This document shows, piece after piece, positions 59,194 to 64,000 of a stretch of DNA of 64,000 nt. Location of the stretch: assembly GCF_026013645.1 (NCBI RefSeq), contig NZ_CP110224.1, positions 3,658,001 through 3,722,000 on the forward strand. The letters run 5' to 3'. Origin of the DNA: Virgibacillus natechei. GTDB lineage: Bacteria > Bacillota > Bacilli > Bacillales > Amphibacillaceae. The notes below the pieces were generated by a model. That model ran no database searches and had not been told where the DNA came from. It saw only the letters and a program-made list of their open reading frames with translations. The stretch's first letter is position 1, and the number at the start of each line of letters is the position of its first letter. Position numbers and translations under genes: made by a program.

Positions 59194-59565
59194 ATGCAAA
59201 TCATTATTTCCAACAGTTCAAAGGAGCCAATTTATGAACAAATTACGAATCAAATTAAAGCTTCTATTTTAACAGGTGAATTACAGGAGGGGGCGTCTCT
59301 ACCTTCTATACGTCAACTCGCAAAAGATTTAAAAATTAGTGTGATAACGACGAAGCGTGCCTATGAGGAATTGGAGAAGGCGGGCTTTATCTATTCCATT
59401 GTCGGAAAAGGTTCTTTCGTCGCGGAACAAAATTTTGAGGTCATGAGAGAGAAGAAACTGAAGGTCATTGAGGAGCAGCTTAGTGCGGTCATAACGAACA
59501 GTAGAGAAATTGGACTGTCACTTGATGAATTACAGCAATTATTGAAGATTTTATACGAGGAGTGA
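59194..59565 (+). CDS. GntR family regulator, YtrA subfamily
   Basis: A 123-residue repressor. Residues 1-70 form the GntR winged helix: EPIYEQITNQIKASILTGEL, then LPSIRQLAKDLKISVITTKR and YEELEKAGFIYSIVGKGSFV. The short C-terminal part (about 50 residues, EQLSAVITNSREIGLSLDEL) is the YtrA-type dimerisation tail rather than a ligand domain. In B. subtilis YtrA represses the ytrABCDEF ABC-transporter operon, an analogous arrangement to this one. AAGAGGG precedes the ATG. Confidence 0.9.
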   Translation: MQIIISNSSKEPIYEQITNQIKASILTGELQEGASLPSIRQLAKDLKISVITTKRAYEELEKAGFIYSIVGKGSFVAEQNFEVMREKKLKVIEEQLSAVITNSREIGLSLDELQQLLKILYEE

Positions 59566-59570
59566 AAGGA

Positions 59571-60437
59571 ATGGACAATGTGGTTGAATTAAACAACGTA
59601 ACGAAAAATTTCAAAGGGTTTTCCGTTAAAAATATTGATTTACAACTGAAGAAAGGTTTCGTAACGGGATTCATTGGAGCAAACGGTGCTGGCAAGTCGA
59701 CAACAATAAAAATGATGATGAATCTATTAAGGCCGGATTCCGGGGAAGTTAAGCTTTTCGGATTGGACTACAAGACCCATGAGAAGGAAATCAAGGAGCG
59801 TATTGGGTTTGTATACGATGGCAATGTATTTTTTGAAGGGCTGAACTTAAAAGATATAAAACGCATTGTTGGACCAGCATACAAACACTGGGATGATGGA
59901 TTATTTTATCACTATGTGGAGCAATTCGATTTACCGCTAAATAAGGCGATGAAGACTTTGTCAAAAGGGATGCAAATGAAGGCATCATTGGCGATCGCCC
60001 TGTCCCATCATGCAGAGCTGATCATTATGGATGAGCCGACAGCAGGCTTAGACCCTATTTTTAGACGAGAGCTGTTGGATCTCCTGCAGGAATTAATGAT
60101 TGATGGGAATCGTACCATTTTCTTCTCTACGCATATTACAACAGATTTAAATCGTATCGCAGATTATATTGCTTTTATAAATAGAGGGAAATTAATATTT
60201 AATCAGTCCATTCACGACGTAGCTGAAAACTATGCGCTCGTTAAAGGAGGCATGGATCTCTTGGATAGAGACACGGAAAAGGACTTTCTCCATGTTCATC
60301 GTGCACCAACAGGCTTTGAAGCATTAACGGATAATATTCAATCAGTCAAAAGTACATTTGGAGATTCGATTGTGATTGAACAAGCATCATTGGAAGATAT
60401 TATGTATTACTTGAAAGGGGACATACACCATGTTTAA
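59571..60437 (+). CDS. ABC transporter ATP-binding protein (YtrB-like)
   Basis: A 288-residue ATPase: Walker A GANGAGKSTTIKMMM, a Q-loop region GFVYDGNVFFEG, signature LSKGMQMKASLAIAL (a variant of LSGGQ), Walker B ELIIMDEPTAGLDP and the switch His in FFSTHIT. The last 70 residues are an accessory C-terminal domain. It drives export or an extrusion step with the permease whose start overlaps its end by 8 bases. ATG at 59571 has GAGGAG 8 bases upstream, inside the gntR end. Confidence 0.88.
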   Translation: MDNVVELNNVTKNFKGFSVKNIDLQLKKGFVTGFIGANGAGKSTTIKMMMNLLRPDSGEVKLFGLDYKTHEKEIKERIGFVYDGNVFFEGLNLKDIKRIVGPAYKHWDDGLFYHYVEQFDLPLNKAMKTLSKGMQMKASLAIALSHHAELIIMDEPTAGLDPIFRRELLDLLQELMIDGNRTIFFSTHITTDLNRIADYIAFINRGKLIFNQSIHDVAENYALVKGGMDLLDRDTEKDFLHVHRAPTGFEALTDNIQSVKSTFGDSIVIEQASLEDIMYYLKGDIHHV

Positions 60438-61035
60438 TTTGATCCGACGTGATGTCATATTACAGAAATGGCTACTTTTAACCTTTATTCCTGTTATCGT
60501 ATTCTTTGTTATTATGGACTCCCATCCGGTTTTGACTTTTCTCGTTGCCAGTGTTTTTATTCCGTTTAATGCATTTGCTTACGATGAAAAAGCAGAGACG
60601 AATATTTTGTTAAATTCCTTACCTTATACACGGAAGGAAATTATCGCATCACGCTACTTTGGTGCTATTGTTTATATGATTTTAGCTATTGGGGTGACAA
60701 GTCTGGCATTATTTGTTTCGAGTACACCTTTTGCGATTCAAGATATTGCCATTGCTATTGGTTTATTCCTGCTGTTTGCTTCATTCACCTTTCCGCTGTT
60801 TTATATATTTAAGCCAGGCTATATTTTTTATGTTGTTCTCATTAGTTTTCTTCTATTAGCAGGCATAGGACCACCTATTGTGCTGTTTTTGGCAGAGAAT
60901 TTAACAGCAATTACTGATTTTATTTACAGTTTATCCATCCCGGTTATATATACGGGAGCAGCGGTGATTGTTATATTCTTCTATGCTGTTTCCTGGGGAG
61001 TTACCACGATCATTTATCAGCGAAAAGCGTTCTAA
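60430..61035 (+). CDS. ABC-2 type permease (ABC2_membrane_5-like)
   Basis: A 201-residue protein with six hydrophobic helices (from about residues 14, 36, 78, 104, 134 and 168). MFNLIRRDVILQKW and FAYDEKAETNILLNSLPYTR followed by KEIIASRYFGAI are the typical cytoplasmic start and the loop after the second helix of this ABC-2 permease family. It acts with the ATPase as a likely homodimeric exporter; substrate unknown, although YtrA-type systems respond to cell-wall antibiotics. Confidence 0.85.
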   Translation: MFNLIRRDVILQKWLLLTFIPVIVFFVIMDSHPVLTFLVASVFIPFNAFAYDEKAETNILLNSLPYTRKEIIASRYFGAIVYMILAIGVTSLALFVSSTPFAIQDIAIAIGLFLLFASFTFPLFYIFKPGYIFYVVLISFLLLAGIGPPIVLFLAENLTAITDFIYSLSIPVIYTGAAVIVIFFYAVSWGVTTIIYQRKAF

Positions 61036-61064
61036 GATTTTGAACTAGAAGAAAAGCTATCCTT

Positions 61065-61093
61065 TTGACACTTAGACCCCTATACTGTATCTT
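61065..61093 (+). promoter_or_regulatory. Sigma-A promoter of the symporter gene
   Basis: TTGACA, 17 bases, TATCTT, about 93 bases before the ATG at 61186. Confidence 0.65.
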
Positions 61094-61185
61094 AGAAAAT
61101 ATTAATCATACTATTTTCATAAGAATAAAATACTATTTGAATTAATAACCTATACCAAGAACTCTACAGGGGGAGGAGTCCATTA

Positions 61186-62418
61186 ATGAGGAGAATCTGG
61201 AGAGGCTACATCAATGCTTCACTTATTTTGAAAATTACGATTGCTTTAATTCTAGGCGTTATTGTCGGGCTTATCTTTGGTCAAGATGCAGCAGTTTTAG
61301 CACCATTTGGTGATCTTTTACTTCGTTTGCTTACATTTCTTATTATTCCGCTTATTTTATTCACGTTAATCGTCGGGGTAAACCAAACGAATATCAGTAA
61401 CCTGGGTCGCATGGGTGGAAAAGTATTTCTCTATTACCTGCTAACTTCAGCTTTAGCTATTACCGTCGGATTAGCTGTTGCTAGTATCTTTTCCCCGGGA
61501 ACTGGGATGACACTTGATACAAATCAGGAATTCGATGTACCGGATAACCCTGGTATTATTAGCGTTCTGTTGAATATTGTTCCTGAAAATATTGTGACTG
61601 CCTTCAGCGAACTAAATCTGCTCGGGATCATTTTCACTGCACTTGCTTTCGGGATTGCAATAGCTGCTTTGAGGTCTTCGAAAGAACATAACGAGATCGG
61701 CGAACATGTCTATAAAGTCATTTATGGACTAAATGAAGCGACTTTAAACATCATGAAGGTCATCCTACAATATGTTCCAATTGGGATTTTTGCCATCATC
61801 GCAGAAACAGTCGGTAATCAAGGTATGGATACCTTATTATCACTGGGGAGTATGGTTGGTGTCCTCTATATTGCATTAATTGTACAGGTCGGCTTTTATA
61901 TTATTTTTATGCTATTTTCTAAAGTACCACTGAAAACGTTTTTCACTCATGCACGCACACCGATGATCACCGCTTTCGTTACCCAAAGCAGTTCGGGGAC
62001 ATTGCCCCTGACATTGAATGCGGCAAGAAACATGGGTTTGTCAAAAAGTCTCTATGGATTCAGTCTGCCGCTGGGTGCAACGGTAAACATGGATGGAGCA
62101 GCGATGCGTATTGCCGTATCGGCCGTATTTGCTGCCAACATTATTGGGGATCCATTGACTTTTGCGGAGATGCTACAAGTCGTATTGGTCGGAACATTGG
62201 CTTCTATTGGAACAGCTGGCGTCCCGGGAGCAGGCATCGTTATGATTGCCACCGTATTCGTCCAGCTAGGCCTGCCAATGGAAGCAGTCGCCTTACTCAC
62301 CGCAGTCGATGCACTGATTGGAATGGGTTGCACAGCCCTGAATATTACCGGCGACCTTACTGGTACATCGATTATTGATAAATCGGAAAGGAAGAAGGAG
62401 CAGCGAAGTGTGAATTGA
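61186..62418 (+). CDS. Dicarboxylate/amino acid:cation symporter (DAACS, GltP-like)
   Basis: A 410-residue transporter with eight helices and two re-entrant loops. The serine-rich hairpin TQSSSGTLPLTLNAARNMG and the GATVNMDGAAMRIAVSAVF helix are the substrate- and cation-binding landmarks; ADALIGMG-type end AVDALIGMGCTALNITGD contains the conserved Asp and Asn residues that contact the amino acid. It takes up glutamate, aspartate or C4-dicarboxylates with H+ or Na+. GGGGGAGGAG lies before the ATG. Monocistronic. Confidence 0.9.
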   Translation: MRRIWRGYINASLILKITIALILGVIVGLIFGQDAAVLAPFGDLLLRLLTFLIIPLILFTLIVGVNQTNISNLGRMGGKVFLYYLLTSALAITVGLAVASIFSPGTGMTLDTNQEFDVPDNPGIISVLLNIVPENIVTAFSELNLLGIIFTALAFGIAIAALRSSKEHNEIGEHVYKVIYGLNEATLNIMKVILQYVPIGIFAIIAETVGNQGMDTLLSLGSMVGVLYIALIVQVGFYIIFMLFSKVPLKTFFTHARTPMITAFVTQSSSGTLPLTLNAARNMGLSKSLYGFSLPLGATVNMDGAAMRIAVSAVFAANIIGDPLTFAEMLQVVLVGTLASIGTAGVPGAGIVMIATVFVQLGLPMEAVALLTAVDALIGMGCTALNITGDLTGTSIIDKSERKKEQRSVN

Positions 62419-62436
62419 AGAGGTGTATCGAAGGTA

Positions 62437-62492
62437 AGAAATAAGAACCCACTCTTTTCGGCCATCTGGGCGAATGAGGGGTTCTTATTTCA
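62437..62492. terminator. Bidirectional terminator
   Basis: GAAATAAGAACCC / GGGTTCTTATTTC perfect 13-bp stem with a long loop, between the symporter and the converging small-protein operon. Confidence 0.7.
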
Positions 62493-62790
62493 TAAGGCCT
62501 AATGTTGCTGCTTCCTCTGAGGAATTTCTTTTCTTATATTCCTGAGTTAAGATCATTTCAGCTATTTCATCTGGAGAAAAAGTACCACCATATGGCTGAT
62601 CAAGAAATGAACGTATTTCCCTATCGTATTTTGAAAGTAAATATTCAGCGTTATCATCAGCTTGCGATTGTGATCCAATATCATAATAAACATAAAGTTC
62701 TTTTAAACTGTTTAGGATGAAACCTTCCATTTCTAAAAATTCTTTGTTTGTATGATTATTTCTTATTTGGGTCACCTCCGTTATTTCCAT
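62485..62790 (-). CDS. Hypothetical protein (up to 101 aa), third gene of the retropepsin operon
   Basis: Unrecognised acidic, helical protein with SQSQADDNAEYLLSKYDREI and SFLDQPYGGTFSPDEIAEMI. The start is unclear. The ATG at 62790 lies inside the preceding gene with no binding site; a perfect GGAGGTGA occurs at 62774-62781 on the minus strand, 8 bases before an in-frame ATA (62766), with the next in-frame ATG about 40 bases on. Either a rare ATA start or coupling to the upstream stop codon may be used. Overlaps the retropepsin gene by 35 bases if the longer form is real. Confidence 0.55.
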   Translation of the reverse strand: MEITEVTQIRNNHTNKEFLEMEGFILNSLKELYVYYDIGSQSQADDNAEYLLSKYDREIRSFLDQPYGGTFSPDEIAEMILTQEYKKRNSSEEAATLGLMK

Positions 62791-63160
62791 AAACCATCAT
62801 CTTTCTTGTATCGATAACCAAGTTTGAATTACTGATAAAATCAAACCCCAGGATCCCGTCGATATCCATTCCATAGTCCATATTTCCAATTTCAACTTGA
62901 AAGTTTTCTAAATTAAATCTTTCAAAATAAATCTTATCCAAATGCTTTGTATAAACATACTCTACTCCGCCTATTCCTCTTATTCTTTTAACAACATCGT
63001 TGCTTTCCGGAAAGACTCCAATCGACCTAACTATATCAGAATTAAATATTGATCCTGCTGAACCAGTATCCAAAAGAACATTATCCAAAAATAGTTCTTT
63101 TCCACTAAACTCTATTTTAATTTGTACAAAAGGAAGCCCATACCACATGTTTATTTTCAT
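62756..63160 (-). CDS. Retropepsin-like aspartic protease
   Basis: A 134-residue single-domain aspartic protease: LLDTGSAGSIFN (about residues 30-41) is the catalytic Asp-Thr-Gly-Ser, preceded by a hydrophobic strand, and DIDGILGFDFISNSNLVIDT is the hydrophobic-hydrophobic-Gly segment near the C-terminus that packs behind the active site. Length and one catalytic motif imply a homodimer, as in retroviral protease. Substrate unknown. Its start overlaps the stop of the 85-residue gene by 4 bases (ATGA), showing coupling. Confidence 0.82.
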   Translation of the reverse strand: MKINMWYGLPFVQIKIEFSGKELFLDNVLLDTGSAGSIFNSDIVRSIGVFPESNDVVKRIRGIGGVEYVYTKHLDKIYFERFNLENFQVEIGNMDYGMDIDGILGFDFISNSNLVIDTRKMMVYGNNGGDPNKK

Positions 63161-63414
63161 CTAGGCCCTCTAATCCCTGCATACTTCTCCTCTGCAACAA
63201 GCTCTTCACGTGATGTATGGAAAAAGCAGTACTCTTTATGCGGATCTTCTTTGTGTAACGCTTCATACCGATGCATCGCGTTAATAGAATCTTGGAATCG
63301 GTCTACAACAATAACTTCATCAATATATCGTTTTCCTTGTTTTGAGTGTGCCTTGGTTGCTTCAAGCACAACCCACTCGTTAGGGAACCTCTCTTGCACT
63401 TCATCCCAGCGCAT
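63157..63414 (-). CDS. Hypothetical protein (85 aa), first gene of the retropepsin operon
   Basis: An 85-residue protein, MRWDEVQERFPNEWVVLEA at the start, with KRYIDEVIVVDRFQDSINAM, YEALHKEDPHKEYCFFHTSR and a final EEKYAGIRGPR. This small family occurs next to retropepsin-like genes in other Bacilli as I recall it, but has no known function. AAAGGAGAG precedes the ATG. It overlaps the protease gene by 4 bases and is the promoter-proximal gene of the trio. Confidence 0.68.
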   Translation of the reverse strand: MRWDEVQERFPNEWVVLEATKAHSKQGKRYIDEVIVVDRFQDSINAMHRYEALHKEDPHKEYCFFHTSREELVAEEKYAGIRGPR

Positions 63415-63723
63415 ATTATACCTCTCCTTTAGTCATAACCTACTATTATTTTACCATAGAAGTTTAAATATTTAAATTAGTTTAGTCCCATGCTCTATAC
63501 CCAATCCCTACTTTGTTCAACGCACTATACTGCATGCAAATTCTGTTTTCAGGCTTTTTTCGATGGAATATGATACAAAAAGGCAGAACCATTCCAACGG
63601 TTTCATTAAAAGATATACCATATCCGCAGAGCTCTTTGTTTTGATGTGCTTACTAATTGGATAGCCCTATTTATCATAAATAGAGTCATGCTCATTTTTT
63701 CTTCCTCTAACGATAAAGTTACT

Positions 63724-63751
63724 AAAAAAGCACCAGCTACCTGGCGCTTTT
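63724..63751 (-). terminator. Terminator of the partial gene at the window end
   Basis: GCGCCAG / CTGGTGC stem with GTAG loop followed on the minus strand by TTTTTT, six bases past the stop codon at 63757. The rest of 63415-63723 is AT-rich with nothing recognisable. Confidence 0.75.
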
Positions 63752-63756
63752 CGCAT

Positions 63757-64000
63757 TCATGCCATCCACTTTGGTGGCATATTTTTATCCCAATAAATTT
63801 CCCCGATTAAGTGATGCTTTTCAAAGCTATCATCGCTTAAATGATAGTGAAAATTAAACCAGTACCCTTCCAATGGGCGATTCTCACGTCTAACGTGAAA
63901 TTTTGCAATATCTTGTTCCTTGTGATAATCGTGGATGTTAAAAATTCTTTCTCCCTCACCTGAAGCAGGGTGTTCTGTAATACCGTAATATTCAAGCTTG
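63757..64000 (-). CDS. C-terminal part of an unidentified protein (5' end outside the window)
   Basis: A minus-strand frame enters from the right edge and ends at TGA 63757-63759 after 81 codons. It reads KLEYYGITEHPASGEGERIF, FHVRRENRPLEGYWFNFHYH and LIGEIYWDKNMPPKWMA. Aromatic- and histidine-rich, beta-strand-like, strongly coding in appearance, followed by a good terminator. I do not recognise the family. Confidence 0.7.
   Translation of the reverse strand, partial: KLEYYGITEHPASGEGERIFNIHDYHKEQDIAKFHVRRENRPLEGYWFNFHYHLSDDSFEKHHLIGEIYWDKNMPPKWMA

Noticed and set aside
1..64000. Searched for CRISPR arrays, tRNA or rRNA genes and prophage modules
   Set aside because: No regularly spaced direct repeats, no rRNA-like or tRNA-like stretches and no phage structural genes were noticed by eye; a tRNAscan or Infernal run would settle it.

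Overview
The window reads as chromosomal DNA of a low-GC, endospore-forming, Gram-positive Bacillaceae. Strong AGGAGG-type ribosome binding sites, frequent TTG/GTG starts, an S-box (SAM-I) riboswitch, a CwlC-type mother-cell amidase, an SspH-type spore protein and many Bacillaceae-specific small families support this. The dispersed repeats recall the halotolerant Virgibacillus/Oceanobacillus/Lentibacillus group; that is recognition from memory, not a search. I see no rRNA, tRNA, CRISPR array, prophage or classical insertion sequence with its own DDE transposase.

Layout. 1-6.4 kb: xpaC end, a YhfK-like reductase, an alkyltransferase-like repair protein, an acetyl-CoA hydrolase/CoA-transferase with a LytTR regulator, and a YcaQ-like DNA glycosylase. 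6.5-14.5 kb, all on +: two paralogous flavin amine oxidases bracket two membrane proteins, a RAYT-type HUH transposase and a K+/H+ antiporter; most of these genes are followed by a GGGACAGG...CCTGTCCC palindrome, the likely substrate of the RAYT. 14.5-22.4 kb: RNase H-like protein, HMG-CoA synthase, aspartase/fumarase-family lyase, CwlC, a DUF2512 protein and an LrgAB-like pair. 22.5-30 kb: a decayed TRAP permease, then a LacI-controlled sugar module (binding lipoprotein, ATPase, permease, Gfo/Idh/MocA dehydrogenase and a divergent TIM-barrel isomerase) with three near-identical operators. 30-36 kb: membrane proteins, the SAM-riboswitch methionine operon (MetE-C-like enzyme plus MetA), GmhB-like phosphatase, YdaG-like stress protein. 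36-46 kb: gamma-glutamyltransferase with a lactate-permease family transporter, a PLD-helicase-DUF3427 protein, a NUDIX hydrolase and the dead remnant of a type II restriction endonuclease (a small, eroded defence or repair cluster), glycerate kinase and isoaspartyl dipeptidase. 46-55 kb: a peptide-binding lipoprotein without transporter, HAD phosphatase, flavin reductase, a Spx-like protein lacking the second redox cysteine, a TetR regulator with twin operators, a sirtuin and a CNNM/CBS transporter. 55-58 kb: arsRBC with a large repeat lodged between arsB and arsC, and sspH. 58-64 kb: a YtrA-type GntR/ABC operon, a dicarboxylate/amino-acid symporter, a retropepsin-containing three-gene operon and a partial gene.

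The most unusual content is in the non-coding DNA. At least seven repeat families fill the intergenic gaps. One is a MITE-like element with inverted ends and different 6-bp target duplications at its two sites. Small structured modules (hairpins with compensating stems) recur in different repeat families, once in opposite orientation, suggesting they insert into, or are exchanged between, larger repeats. The RAYT and its palindromes, including a 103-bp tandem duplication that copied the 3' end of the RAYT gene, form a second mobile system. All functional statements are from reading the sequence; no database search was run.
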